DNA of 64,000 bases from Nilaparvata lugens (lineage: Eukaryota > Arthropoda > Insecta > Hemiptera > Delphacidae): assembly GCF_014356525.2 (NCBI RefSeq), contig NC_052518.1, positions 34,919,705 through 34,983,704 on the forward strand, in the 5' to 3' direction. Under the pieces are notes generated by a model that was not told the DNA's origin, did no database searches, and saw only the letters and a program-made list of their open reading frames with translations. The translations under genes and the position numbers were made by a program. Positions 12,370 to 25,000 of the stretch are shown here, piece by piece. Position 1 is the first letter of the stretch. The number at the start of each line of letters is the position of its first letter.

Positions 12370-13667
12370 ATTAGAATACAAAGAACTATCAGCCCATAGC
12401 TAACTTACCTATCACATCAAAGTTTATTGTAAGAGCTACATATGACCAACTTATTGCATACCTTGAAATCAACAGCCTACTTTCAGCACACCAACATGGA
12501 TTCAGGAAGGGCCTTGGAACGGTTACATCGATCTCAGAACTAAATAACAATATTAGCCAACTCTGGGAGGAAGGTAAAACTGTTTTGGGTCTTTTCATTG
12601 ACCTCCAAAAGACATTTGAAACCATTGACCTCGGCCTGCTGAAACGGAAGCTTAAGATATTGAGCATCAAAGAGAGAGCCCTACAATGGCTGGAAGACTA
12701 TCTCTTGAATCAAAAGCAATAAGTTGAAATAAACCATCAAAAGCAAAACAGCATTATAAGCTACAAATCCTCTCTAAGAACAGTCTATAAAGGTGTACCT
12801 CAGGGGTCAATACTGGGGCCACTTCTATTCCTGATCTACATAAATTACTACCCCACAAAAATGGACCATAGGAAGAGCTGTATCCTCTTTGCTGACGACA
12901 CCACTATCTTAATTCCATCTGAAAAGCATGAAAACACCGAAGAAGTGGTGGAGACAACACTCAATGAAGCAAACGAGATATATGCAAGAAACTAAATTTG
13001 GCCATGAATGAAGATAAAACGGTTCACATTCACTTCAATCCAAAAAACGGAAACATGAAGGATCAAACAAGCATAAACATAACAGCACAGACAATCACTC
13101 GATTCCTGGGCATACAGATCGACAGTCTCCTCAACTGGCAATATCACATTGAACTGCTGTGCAAAAAACTCTCATCGGCCATCTTTGTAATAAGAAGGAT
13201 TCGAAGTATCACTAAGGAAAAAGCTGCATTTATGGCTTACCACTCATTATTTACCACTCACCTAAAGTACGGCATAGTGGCATGGGGATCTGCAGCTCAG
13301 ACAAGTATGGACAGAGTTCTGCGAATACAGATTCTAAGAAGGGAAATATATGACGGATACTGCAGGCCGCTCTTCATCCAGCATTAAGAACTTATAGTTG
13401 TTTCACTCTACATATAAGAAGTAACAACCCTGGCTGTGAGGAGTAGGCCAGAATTGAGGGGAGATAGACATGCTCACAACACCACAAAAAGAACCGACAT
13501 TGATCTCCAGCAGCACCGGCTCACAAAATTCAGCAGGTCACCGGCCTATTCTGGGGCCCGACTCTTCAACTTTCTGCCCAAGAAGCTTAGGAGCAATACA
13601 AGACTACGGTGTCTTTGGTAGAAGTCTGAAAAAGTACGTAACCTTGAGGCCCTACTATCACTGGTAG
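12370..13667 (+). pseudogene. LINE reverse transcriptase, decayed
   Basis: On the plus strand the conserved RT blocks are in order: QPIANLPITSKFIVRATYDQ (RT block 2), HQHGFRKGLGT (block 3), GLFIDLQKTFETIDLGLL (motif A; the usual K-A-F-D is altered to K-T-F-E), [15 protein letters not shown] (motif B), [11 protein letters not shown] (motif C). The post-palm ITRFLGIQIDSLLNWQYHI and YHSLFTTHLKYGIVAWG blocks follow, read in the open frame 12998-13387. Stops at about 12719 and 12993 and a frame change near 13380 break it, and the tail (13436-13667) is degenerate. The 5' end (endonuclease) is missing. Non-functional, older than the copy at 31-34 kb. Confidence 0.85.
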
Positions 13668-14736
13668 AGTACATAGATGACCACACATACCAGCATCATA
13701 GACCGTGAACCCCATTGATTGGGAAGAAATTTTACAATTCCCAGGTCAACCATGGAGACTGCAACAAGTAACAAGCAAGTAAGCAACAACTAGCAAGTGC
13801 AACACTGTTTTCTCTTGTTTAAATGGGGAAAACCTATATCATTTTTCCGTATCTTAATTTTTTCATTACAATACACTATAGCAATCTCACAGGGCAAAGT
13901 CATCTATTAAAGATGAATCATTTAATGAAATTTGAAGTATTTTGCAATGATCTTATTGATGATTAACTGGCCTACTACATACTAGAACTAGACCTACTTA
14001 ATGAATATGAGACAAGTTTTCACTGGTGATAGCTCGTATCTCCAAGTAAAAAATATTGTTCCTTCTTCATGAAATAATAATATTTTATATCACAATATTT
14101 TTAAATTAGTTTGATTTGTTTTCCGATATAAGACTAGCCCAAAAAAGTCACTCCAATTCGTAATTTGGGAAGAAAAACGTTTAGGCTAAATTACAATGTG
14201 ATAAATTGACCTCAGTGTAAGGTTAACCAGACTATGGTTGTGGTAGCCTACTTGAGAAAATAAATACTGACCCCGGCAAAGAAACTCCTGAGGTAATGTA
14301 AAAACGGTGTGACAGATCTTGGTTCAACCTTCATGATGAAATAATAATAATATTATTGTTCAATCAATGACCACAAAATATGAATGTCGTTCTGCGCACC
14401 AAATGCAAATAGACAAGGTCTTATCTTAACTTGGTTCAACATTAACCTCAATCTCGAGCAGCTTCTCTTTGTCCCAGATACAGAGTAACGGCCAGCAACG
14501 GTCACAGTTATCACATAGTTATTCAAAAGTATTCTTTGAGTATCTAATAGTGAGGTCCACGTTATAATGGCAGTGTGTGATTTGCAATGGTGTTGCTATC
14601 CTTGAGTATCATTCAACAAAGCAGATGGCGCTTTCTCTTTCACGCATTGCAAGGTTGCCACATCGTTTATCAACAATGTAGAAATTCAACTAATTGACAA
14701 ATAGGGTTGAGGGTTACGTTTTATTTAGGTTATATT
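13668..14736. other. Non-coding
   Basis: AT-rich. Holds the second copy of the AGTGAGGTCCACGTTAT word at 14549. No gene seen. Confidence 0.5.
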
Positions 14737-15405
14737 TAATAATGTTTCATAAGGATAGGTTAGGTTTTTGCTTTGAAATTGCATTATGCTAGAAGGGGCT
14801 AGGGTCCAGGTAGAGTTATGTTTTTTGTTGTTTCAAAGGTTTCATTTAGGTTACATTTAATAACGTTTCATAAGGATAGGTTAGGTTTTTGCTTTGTAAT
14901 TGCAATATGCTAGAAGTGGCTAGGGTCCAGGTAGAGTTATGTTTTTTGTTGTTTCAAAGGTGAAAGGATAGGTTAGGGGGTTAGGAGTTTGCTTTGAAAT
15001 CCAAAGTATTGAATGTGAAAGAGTTAGGGGTTTGGTTTTTAAGTTATATTCAGTAATGTTTCATGAGGCTAAGTTAGGTTTTTGCTTTAAAATTGCAATA
15101 TGCTAGAAGGGGGTAGGGTCCAGGTAGAGTTATGTTTTTTGTTGTTTCAAAGGTGAAAGGATAGGTTAGGGGGTTAGGAGTTTGTTTTGAAATCCAAATT
15201 ATTGAATGTGAAAGGGTTAGGGGTTGGGTTTTTTCAAGTTATATTTAATAATGTTTCATGAGGCTAGGTTAGGTTTTTGCTTTAAAATTGCAATATACTA
15301 GAAAGGGCTAGGGTACAGGTAGAACTATGGTTTTTGATATTTCAAAGGTGGAAAGATAGGTTAGGGGGTTGGGATTTTGGTTTGAAATTGCAATATGCTG
15401 GAAGG
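14737..15405. repeat. Minisatellite rich in TTAGG-like words
   Basis: Units carry GGATAGGTTAGGTTTTTGCT, then a TGCTAGAAGGGGCTAGGGTC-type block and GTTTTTTGTTGTTTCAAAGG. The first two copies (starting about 14752 and 14871) are about 118 bp apart. Later copies have an added segment with TTAGGGGGTTAGGAGTTTG and are about 194 bp apart. At least four copies, diverging to the right. Most likely an ordinary minisatellite whose unit happens to contain the insect telomere word. Confidence 0.85.
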
Positions 15406-16857
15406 GATTACGAGTTTTCACTAAGATTTTTGTTTATTAATGTTTTAAATATAAAAGGGGAGGTTAAGGGGTTAGGTTTTGGCTTTGAAATGACAATATG
15501 CTGACTTAGTTGTAGTGTTTTTCAACATTAGTTAAATAACAACCGTTATATTTTATTAATTATATTATTGAAAAGTACTCTTTCTTTTATTAAATGAAAT
15601 GATGATAATATGTTGAATATTAAATCGAATTTAATGATAAATCATCATTGGATAATAATGATTGTGTTCATGGGAGGTTGCGGTACATGTACGATTTCGA
15701 CCAAGGACACGAAAATGCGGTCGGTGGGAGCTTTTGACAGTTCAGGTACCGGTCACCATCTTTGAACAGAGTGGAGTGGTGCATGCTCACTTGCACCACT
15801 CAAAAAGTATGTTCCACAAAACCGGTACCGGGATCAACGCTTCTTATTGTTCGAGAGTTGAGGCGTTGGTTGTCTGCTGTTTTGTTAGGTTATGTCTTCA
15901 CATCCAGAATCTATAGACTAAAAAAGATGAGGCGTACAAAGTATTTTATTCCATTGATGGAATTAATTACAGGATAGTCGAAAAGCAAGAAATTCATTCA
16001 TTATTAATTGGTGGGAGTTCGGTGGGAGCAAGTAGTGGTGCACCAGTCACATGGTTTCTGGTTACTGCTCACTTCGCTGAAGCCGTACATGCACCACAAC
16101 CTCCCGTGAACACATTCAGGCCCAATTTCACCAAAGTTGCTTAAACCACCGGTTTCGAAACTGTGGTTCCTGGCTGAACAGAAGTTTTGAATGCTGACGG
16201 ATTTCACCAGCACAAACTGACCAAAGATTCCGAAACCGTCGTTTTGGGGTATTGTGAAGGCAGTGAACCCGCTTGACGTCATTTTTATAACCTAAAAACT
16301 TTGTCGTGCTCTCATAGTTTGCTGTTCTAACTTCTAACATGAATATGAATGAGAATATTTATTATTAAATACATTGTTAATAATGCATTTATAAACGTCA
16401 ATAATAGGCACTAGATAATACATAGTAGTATTAGCCTACAAATAGTTTTGATCTAGTCAATCACATAAAATTCTTGTATGCTATAAAAACTTCCAGCACA
16501 GTTTTCAATTTTCTTCTGAAGAATGCAAGAGGGAATGATTTGATATTCCTAGTAGTGAAGAATTGTAATGTTTGACAAATGTATACACACAATTTTTTTC
16601 GAAGTAGTGAACCTGATCTGTTGAACTCTGATATTATTTCTATTTCTGGGTTCACATCCATGAGTCATGTTATGTTTGAAGGGACAGATTCAAGGATCCA
16701 AAGGTTCAAGAAACCCCACACGTCAACTGGAGCTTACTGTGTGTCCCATCCATGAAAGACACTATTCAAATAAATAAAATATTCAGATTACTACTATGTA
16801 CTAGGTCAAAAATAAAGGCAGTCATTCTATTCTATTTCACATAACTAACTCTGAATA
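15406..16857. other. Non-coding, with a distant inverted repeat
   Basis: Inverted arms are visible at about 15660-15693 (GTGTTCATGGGAGGTTGCGG) and 16085-16120 (complement, with mismatches), enclosing about 390 bp. At 16118-16260 the words GGCCCAATTTCACCAAAG and CGAAACCGTCGTTTTGG resemble 29200-29400 in the opposite sense. These look like MITE remnants. Open frames in this stretch lack domains. Confidence 0.45.
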
Positions 16858-17046
16858 AAGCCGCGTTTACACCAAAGTTATTAACAAAGTGTTAATAACT
16901 TAATCCTTATAGATTCTATTAGATTGAATGGACCTTGACAAACACATATGATCATCATGTGTATGATAAGTTATGTTCAATCTAATAGAATCTATAAGGA
17001 ATAAGTTATTAACATTTTGTTAATAACTTTGGTGTAAACGCAGCTT
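16858..17046. mobile_element. Short MITE, arms about 75 bp
   Basis: Left arm GCGTTTACACCAAAGTTATT...CTATTAGATTGAA and right arm are reverse complements with few mismatches. The outer bases AAGC[C]GCG and CGC[A]GCTT also pair. A spacer of about 40 bp separates the arms. No coding capacity. Confidence 0.9.
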
Positions 17047-17273
17047 GAGACATACAAAGAATAGACTAGGCCTATTCATAATCCCAAATTTGTAAGAAAA
17101 GAGTTGACAGAATCCAAGGGCAGGGCAGTGGACTGTGGATGATAGTTGGTATAAATACCTACAAATAAATCTTTAAATTCTGTGCATAAAAATACTGATA
17201 GCTTGAAGTGTGGTAAGTACGCCAATAAAAGACTAAATGAATCAACAATATAAGATTTAATAATAATAAGATG

Positions 17274-17495
17274 ATAATAGGCAGATGGCCACATACAAAA
17301 AACATTGAATCAAATATCTTGAGATCAATAAAATAATAATAGGCAGATGGCCACATACAAAAGCAATTGTAAGTAGGTTAAGTCTTTGAATCTTTAAATA
17401 ATAATAGGCAGATGGCCACATACAAAAAACATTGAATCAAATATCTTGAGATCAATAAAATAATAATAGGCAGATGGCCACATACAAAAACAATG
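17274..17495. repeat. Tandem repeat, about 62-65 bp x 4
   Basis: AGGCAGATGGCCACATACAA starts at 17279, 17341, 17406 and 17468. Copies 1 and 3 share one right half and copies 2 and 4 another, so the array grew by duplicating a two-unit block of about 127 bp. Confidence 0.9.
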
Positions 17496-17756
17496 AGTCA
17501 AATCTTGGGAAAATTACAACATGTGAAATAATGTAGAGAACTACAAAATTTAAATGAAATTAGGTCAATGACATGAATGACCATTGAAGTCTGACAATAA
17601 ATGAAAAAGTAGTATTAATGATACCTGAAATGAATATAAATTGAGTGCTATAATGAAAGCTATTACTATAAGGTACAATATTAATGATTAAAAAATGACA
17701 ATAAGCTGTAAAAAAATGCTCAGCAAGTAACGTATAAAAATATATGCGGCATAGGC

Positions 17757-18675
17757 CTTCAGTGATTTGAATGTCAAGATAGACTTTGACCAAACAATTA
17801 ATAGGCGTTACTGGCCTTAAAATATCACTTAAGAGCTAAGGGTAGCTAATAAATACAATGAGGACAGTCCGGGTTGAATATAGGCGACATGGGCCTTCAA
17901 TGAATTGAATGTCAAGACAGACATCAATTAGAACGAGTAATAGGCGACAGTGGCCTCAGAAAATCACTTGTAAAGCCAAGGGTAGCTGTCAAATCCAATA
18001 AATTAATAGTTGCTACTATTTAATACAATTATATAGGCGTCAGTGGCCTCAGAAAATCACTTGTAAAGCCAAGGGTAGCTGTCAAATCCAAAGAATAATT
18101 GCCACTATTGAATACAATTATATAGGCGTCAGTGGCCTTAGTGAATTGAATGTCAAGATAGACATTAATAAAACAATAAGTAGGCGTCGGTAGCCTCAGT
18201 GAATTGAATGTCAAGATAGACATTAATAAATCAATTAGTAGGCGTCAGTGGCCTCAGAAAATCACTTGTAAAGCCAAGGGTAGCTGTCAAATCCAATAAA
18301 TTAATAGGCGTCGGTGGCCTCAGTGAATTGAATGTCAAGATAGACATTAACTAAACAATAAGTAGGCGTCGGTAGCCTCAGTGAATTGAATGTCAAGATA
18401 GACATTAATAAATCAATTAGTAGGCGTCAGTGGCCTCAGAAAATCACTTGTAAAGCCAAGGGTAGCTGTCAAATCCAATGAATTAATAGGCGTCGGTGGC
18501 CTTAGTGAAATGAATGTCAAGATAGACATTAATAAATCAATTAGTAGTAGGCATCAGTGGCCTCAGAAAATCACTTGTAAAGCCAAGGGTAGCTGTCAAA
18601 TCCAATAACTAAATAGGCGTCGGTGGCCTCAGTGAATTGAATGTCAAGATAGACATTAATAAAACAATAATGATG
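17757..18675. repeat. Tandem array of two alternating unit types
   Basis: A shared head TAGGCGTCGGTGGCCT (or TAGGCGTCAGTGGCCT) is followed by either type A (CAGAAAATCACTTGTAAAGC ... GGTAGCTGTCAAATCC) or type B (CAGTGAATTGAATGTCAAGA ... AGACATTAATAAA). About 14 units of about 55-65 bp occur. The A and B order is mostly but not strictly alternating (A-A and B-B occur). Left units are more diverged. No gene. Confidence 0.9.
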
Positions 18676-19022
18676 CATACGTAAATGAAAATTGAAAAGA
18701 ACGATTTACATAACCTGAATAAAATTTTGAAGAGGAGATGCGGCCAGGCAGACAGGCAATGACTCCGCAATACCAACAGGAACAGGACATCAGCAAGCGA
18801 TGAAGTGATCTGGCCATGCGATGACAAGCATGGAAAACGTCCACTACAGCAGGCGAATCCCCCAATGGAAAAGTAGGCTGGAGCAAGTAGAATTCCAAAC
18901 GAATAATCTGATCTTCAAATTGTGGAATTTTTGGATTGATTTCCAAATGGTAGAGATGATGCACTTGAAAGCTTGAGGTTCACGAGGTGAAGCCAATTGT
19001 AGAAAAATGGCAACTGAAGCCT
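18676..19022. other. Non-coding
   Basis: Less AT-rich than its surroundings, but no domain or conserved ORF recognised on either strand. Confidence 0.4.
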
Positions 19023-19350
19023 ACACGAGGTTGTAATTTTTGACAAAGTTTATCAAAGCAATAAGCAAGCAATCGATGAATAATTTAATCACAATTGAAG
19101 AATAGAATAAATGAATTAATTTGAAGAATAATTCACACTTTAAAAAGGTTCTGTAGATCAAATGAATAGCGATGAAACGCTCACACAAGGTTGCAATTTT
19201 TGACAAAGCTTATCAAAGTTTAACAGAGTAACTGAGTGAAGAACTCGATGAATAATTGAATCACACTTGAAGAATAGAACAAACGAATTAATTTGAAGAA
19301 TAATTCACACTTTAAAAACGTTTTGTAAGTCCGATGAATTCAGATGAAAG
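19023..19350. repeat. Tandem duplication, about 165 bp x 2
   Basis: Both halves hold an ACACRAGGTTG block, TTTTTGACAAAG, ATGAATAATT, and GAAGAATAATTCACACTTTA near the end. The copies differ by short indels and substitutions. Confidence 0.8.
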
Positions 19351-19888
19351 GTTTAGACCGAGCGCAGGAAGCACACTCGCCGACCTCCATGAAAAGACAA
19401 ACAGCAAAAGGCAAAAGACGCTAGTAACAAAAGGGGAAGGCGGAAATGTCAGCCACGTATGTGAAACGTCCACAAACGTTTGGTGAAAAAGTGGCAAATA
19501 TCTAAAAGGTAAGATGCCTAAAGACAAGATTAAATTCCAAAAAATTGAATATCACAAATATTAAAATTGCAACGGCAAACAATCCGACGAAAAAGGTATG
19601 AATAGAAGTATAGAAAACCAGCTGACTAGAGCAGTGGCAAAGAACCGCGACTGAGACGTCACTGGTCAGCGCAGACGCACAAAAGACACAGCACGCAGAC
19701 AGACAGACATGATGACGACATGATGTCTACGTAGTAGCGGAACAAAAAACAAGTGGAACCGTTCCAATAGATGCTTTGTCAGATTTTACAAGAGTCCTCA
19801 TCCAAAGAATTCCTGTACTTTGTGATTTTTAATAGATTGAGGAATATTAATCAAGAATTTTGATGGTATTAGTTGGATCAATCCAATA
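19351..19888. other. Non-coding
   Basis: No recognisable gene; the stretch at 19360-19740 is relatively GC-rich. Nothing else supported. Confidence 0.4.
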
Positions 19889-20682
19889 TATTTTTCCATT
19901 TTCATTTGTTACTTTGAGCATCATGATAAAAAACAATTTGTGTATTTATTACCATAACACAAAAAACTTTGTATTTGAGAGAAATACACATTCAATAATA
20001 CATTAATGTCTACAATTGACTTTAACCTTCTCAGCAAGTAGATACCCTTTGCTAGTCTTCTACTAATGAACTCTGCATGTGGTTGCCAATTGAGTTTTGA
20101 ATCAAGAACAGTACCTAGCACACAAACCATTAAGAAGTAGAGATCAACTAGAAAATTTTGTACTCCTGTTTTGGATTTACAACTAACTTTGAGATTAAAA
20201 TCATCAGCAAAAAGAAATCCTACTTTATGAATACCTTCTATATTACAAAATTATGTCATTAAATATAGGCTATAAAGAGAGTATTGTTCCAAGTATGGAG
20301 CCTTGAGGGACTCTATACCTAACCTTTCTGCCCTTATAGAGAACTGACCATCTTTGTAAATAAACTGGTTGCGGTCCTTCAAATATGACATAACCAGATT
20401 GATTGATTCAGAATTGCAGCCATAATACCAAAGGTTGTCACCAAGTAGCCTATGTTATGCTTAACAGTATCGAAAGCTTTAGACATGTCATATGACCTGA
20501 AGCTAACAGAAATATCCTTATCCAAATAATCAACAATAAATTCTATTTACTAGACTTGTAACTGCATTACTAGTATTTCTACCATAGCCTGGAGCCAAAT
20601 TGTTTTTCAGTAAAAATACCAGAGCTTTCAAAATGATTTGATATCTGGTCTATTTTTCCATTTTCATTTGTTACTTTGAGCA
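19889..20682. mobile_element. 730-bp insertion (copy 1) flanked by 32-bp direct repeats
   Basis: A perfect 32-bp direct repeat (TATTTTTCCATTTTCATTTG... to GAGCA) flanks the insert at 19889-19920 and 20651-20682. The insert 19921-20650 is nearly identical to 25001-25730. The insert is an internal RT fragment without a LINE 3' end, so it does not look like a normal LINE insertion. Confidence 0.85.
19921..20650 (-). pseudogene. LINE reverse transcriptase fragment, copy 1
   Basis: Read on the minus strand. Recognisable blocks are a degenerate motif A region, SYLKDRNQFIYKDGQFS, a weak motif B (ERLGIESLKAPYL, where [10 protein letters not shown] is usual), KVGFLFADDFNLKV (motif C), and the post-palm GTVLDSKLNWQPHAEFISRR with LLRRLKSIVDINVLLNVYF. 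Several stops and frame changes interrupt it. Only 20130-19921 is open for any distance (69 codons). Its twin is at 25001-25730. Post-palm blocks resemble the RT at 56243-56926 (LTWNEHVRHISKRINKGIYL), suggesting the same family. Confidence 0.8.
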
Positions 20683-23600
20683 CAGATAAAATAAGTCCTA
20701 TACAGATATGCAATGGGCGTGCGCGTATCCCATCTTACTGCGACATTCACTTTGGAGCGCTAGTATCACTGAGCAAATATCACAGCTCAACTATCATCTA
20801 TAAATATACTGCAACAGTGAGCACTTTCACAGTGTTGCCAGATTTGGGCGTGAGTTGGTGTGAGCGAGTAGGAATGAAGTGTGAAACAGAGAGCGACTCG
20901 TTTGACAAGATTCTCTGTCAATGACTGAACACAGCATGTTGTGAGAAGGTGCGAGTGAGTGGGAATTAATTGTGCGACAGAGAGGCCCCAAGTTGATAAA
21001 ACTTGGCTCACTAATGATGATTACTATAATTGCCATTTGTTCAGAGTTCTTTACATGAACAATCATGATCTGATCTAGGCAATGCGGTCTTACTAGAATT
21101 GATTTGACTTTAATATAATTATCATACATAAATATTATAATATTATAATGTTTAATTAATTAATAATGACTGTACACTATAGATTTAGAGAAAGCAGCGA
21201 GACTTTGAATCTCAACATTAATTAACAGTGTTTTCAATGTGATCTCCAACTTTTTGAATGAATAAACCAGTGATCATCAAACAAGTAATCTATTTGAAAT
21301 AAAATGCAAAGCTGCTCTCAAATTATAGATGCAACTGTTTCACCTCATAATTCTATTATTGGAATTAATTGCTTCCCAGATTAAGTAGAGTTTGTGATAA
21401 AATTCATATGCAAACTTACTTGTAAAGTAAATGTTAGCAAATAGATAGTTGGTGATAAACAAATGAAAAAATTGCAAAATTTTTGAATTTATTATTTTAA
21501 TTGAGTCATAAATTATAATGAACCTTGTCTCTGCAACCAAAATTCAGTTTACATATTTCAAAAAGTCAGAAATAGAGTTACAGTAGGTCTTTTCGATTTT
21601 CACTTCTACAAAAGTCTCTACAAAAATATTTATACAAACCATAAAAATAATATGGTGCTTGGAGCAACTTGAAAGTTTTAAAATTATTTTCAGTTGAAAT
21701 ATTTATTGTTGCATAAATTTCTACATATAAAATGACAAATGGATAACAGGTTACTATGGATGAAAGCAGCTCTAGAGGTGAAGAAAATTTAATATTGAAC
21801 TACAGTATTTCTCTTGACTTTCCAATGCTGAAATTGAAATGTAGAAATACAAATGTAGAAATTACAATGTAGAAATTACATTTTCTACTCATTATTATCA
21901 ATCCATGGACGATTCAATTTTCATGGGAAATGTTCTTAAAATCATTCAAACTGATAAAATGTAATAGTCATGTGAGACTAATCTCTGAACTATACTAAAT
22001 CAATACTTTATAACTAGTAGTTCTGTGAACAGTAGACCTCACACAGTTTTCTCATCCACAACTATCTTATGTCACCTGTTCTAGTTGATTCAGTTGAATC
22101 ACAATTCACAGTTGAATAATAATTTACTCTTAAAAACTGTTATTTGTTTTCTCCAAGATCAAAAACTCACTTATGTTAATAAACTCAGTTCACTTTTGAA
22201 TTTGTCTCCCATCATTTATCCAGTTCCGTGATAATCTTTCCATCTGTTAATAATATTTCTCAACTATTTTAAATAAATTTTTTTCAATCAAGAATATTAT
22301 AATTTCTTCAGCATTATTTAGTTCATTTAATCATTTTTTTATTTTATTTTCAATTACCTTTTAAATTTGTTTTTCAAATGTGAGAATATTGATACTGATG
22401 GGCACGCATCATAAAAAATATTGAAACCCTACCTTATAGAAATAGACATCACCAGACATCTGTGTAGTGTGTAATGCATTCAATGAATAATCCACTTGTC
22501 AGCTGATTGATTATGAATAATTCTATAGCCTGATTGATCCTATCTTCAAAGAAAATAGTGATATCATATATATAGTGATATCAGAGTATGGAGGAATTCC
22601 TTTTCTTTTCATATATTATCCTTAAAATGCAAAATTTCAAAAAAACTTTTGTATACATCAACGCACAGTTGAAAAATGAATATTCCTGCCAAATTTCATC
22701 GAATTCTATCAATGCGTTTGACCAATCGCGTTACATACAGACAGACAAAAGAAAATAAAAGTTAAAACATAGACCTCACTACGTTCGGAAAAAAAAACTA
22801 TACTACAATCTATACTAAACATTATATATGCATCAAAATGCTTTCAATGCACTCTTATAAGGTTATACCATGGGGTTTGCTGTTATTTAGATCGGGTTGA
22901 ATCATCAGGAATTTGAAAAAAGGTTACATGATAATAATGCTAAGCTAATTACATATTCTACTCATTATCAATCCATATTGTACCTAAGTTCTATATTTTT
23001 AATATGCTCTTATGTAAACAGATTATATTGTAACAATACACTGTATTAGTACACCGTGAAAATGTTTAAAATGATAGTCATGGTCTCAAATGAACAAAAG
23101 TAAAATCTATAATTATCTCCAGTCGCAATGTTATCCAGTCGACAAAGAAAGATAATGACTAACGGTAAATCAGATAAGGCAGATATCAGGTACAGCAATT
23201 GTTAGCCATAATATAAAAATTACGCCAACATTTGACCATATATATTTTCTGCATTGAAGAGGTAAGTGGATAATGATGATTCAATTATTGTTCACACCTG
23301 TATTTGAATTTCTATTATCTATGATATTTCCACTCTCTTATCACATCTGACATAAAGGATTGGTGAAAATTATGGAAAAAGCTTTATATTCTTTTTATAA
23401 GGAAAATTCTATGATAGGTCTGATTGGAGATCCCATTTTAATTAAAATGTAACTAATTCTCTTCATAGTCCGGGCGCAAATGTCATTCTGTGGTCATTTT
23501 CGGGTAACAGCCGTGGAAGATGTCTTAATTTCTTCGTTAGATCTAGCATAAAAAGGATTGTGATGATGATAAGTCGAAATCACAAGCAAACACCTCGAAA

Positions 23601-24793
23601 ACAAGATGGCCGCCAAAATTTTCAGGGTTTTGCTATATCGCTTTTATTTCAATAACCGTTCAAGAAATTCAACCGTTTTTTTAGACGAAAATATTTTTAA
23701 AATCTTACTCTACAATTTTTGTTTCATAAAATTTTCCTCTAAAACGCATATTTTTTAGTTAGGCTACAACCTTCAAAAACCAAAAAAAAAATTTTTCCTA
23801 AATGTTTTCAAATTTCATTCCATTATAACTTTTATTGTATAAGAGATACAGAGAAATTTTAAATCATAAAATTTAGAGCATTTTTAGAACATTTCAAGTA
23901 CTGTTTGCAGCGGAAAACACGCTTTTTCCACCAAATGCCAATCCCAACAATTAGAAAAACGGTGTAACTCATAACTCCCGGACTATCATTTGTATCATTA
24001 AATGTGAATAACTTTGATACTGTTGGATATTTATATGGTGCTTGCAATTCATATTGTAGTATTGATTGTTTGAATGCATAAGAGAAGTGTAGAACCAATT
24101 TCTGCATACAAAATTTCCTAAATACAGTATGGCCCAAAAACCTCAATTTTCTGATAATTTTCCAGTTTTCAGCTATTTCTACCAAAACCAGTCATTGGGC
24201 AGAAAAATTCGCCCTCACCTTTTTTGTAGATGATTGAATTCTTAATAAAATGCAATAATTTGGAATTCTTTATCTTCAATGAATACTAGGTTACAATTTT
24301 TTTTAAATGAGTAAAATTTTAAGAAAAATCAATTTTGACGAATTTCAGTATTTAGTCAACTAATATCTTCCGATTGTCAGAATTGAATGTATAATTCAAA
24401 ATCCTGCGCTGTATCACATAGAATTCCAGGTACACCTGATAAGAATGCTCCATGTATTTTGAAAAAATTATGTATCATGAGTCAAATTCGTTTAAGAAAT
24501 GAAAATTTATTGTTGAGTATACTCCAACCCATATTTCCAAACATAAGAAAATGGTCCATTTTTATAGTGCCTATTCAAAGCTGCGTATCTTGTGGAATGC
24601 TTCCAATAAAATCTCTAAATCTTGAAAAGATGTAAAAAAGTTTCTCCTCTTCTCACTCCAATGAACAATTCTTTGGTTTCAATACCATTCGAAAGTTACA
24701 GCCAATTAAAAAAAAAGCAATTTTAGTTATTCATTTTTTCGTGATTTTACTGTTAATCAAGAGTCTCTCAAACGAGTCGGATACAATATAATA
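20683..24793. other. Non-coding, AT-rich, dispersed repeats
   Basis: About 4.1 kb without a recognisable gene. 22475-22780 is a copy of the repeat at 2816-3010. 24121-24215 holds TGGCCCAAAAACCTC and TTTTCCAGTTTTCAGCTATT, which recur at 55765-55825 and in part at 29946. 24365-24470 (CTTCCGATTGTCA, TTCCAGGTACACCTGA) recurs at 57118-57260. So 24.1-24.5 kb is an uninterrupted copy of the repeat that is split at 55.6-57.3 kb. Confidence 0.55.
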
Positions 24794-24804
24794 GAAACGT
24801 CTGA

Positions 24805-24868
24805 GAAGAAGTGGAAGAAGAAGAAGAAGAAGAAGAAGAAGAAGAAGAAGAAGAAGAAGAAGAAGAGT
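24805..24868. repeat. (GAA)n microsatellite
   Basis: About 18 GAA/AAG triplets. The poly-Glu and poly-Leu frames here are by-products of the repeat. Confidence 0.95.
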
Positions 24869-25000
24869 CAATACGGCAACACTGTAAATCATATATCTAT
24901 GTATCGAGCGCATATATTCATCAGTTGGTTGTGGAACCGATTCAAGCGACTCTGGTTGCAAACGGTGGAACTATGCCATTGCCAGGGACTGCTTTGAGCA

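Noticed and set aside
12389..12670. Minus-strand 93-codon ORF
   Set aside because: Shadow of the decayed RT, whose conserved blocks are on the plus strand.
14737..15405. True telomeric array
   Set aside because: TTAGG words are scattered within long units, not in head-to-tail pentamers.
15662..16340. Group of short ORFs on both strands with few stops
   Set aside because: Local higher GC and an inverted repeat explain the open frames; no conserved motif.
17274..18675. CRISPR-like array
   Set aside because: Tandem repeats without unique spacers of constant length, in a eukaryotic genome.
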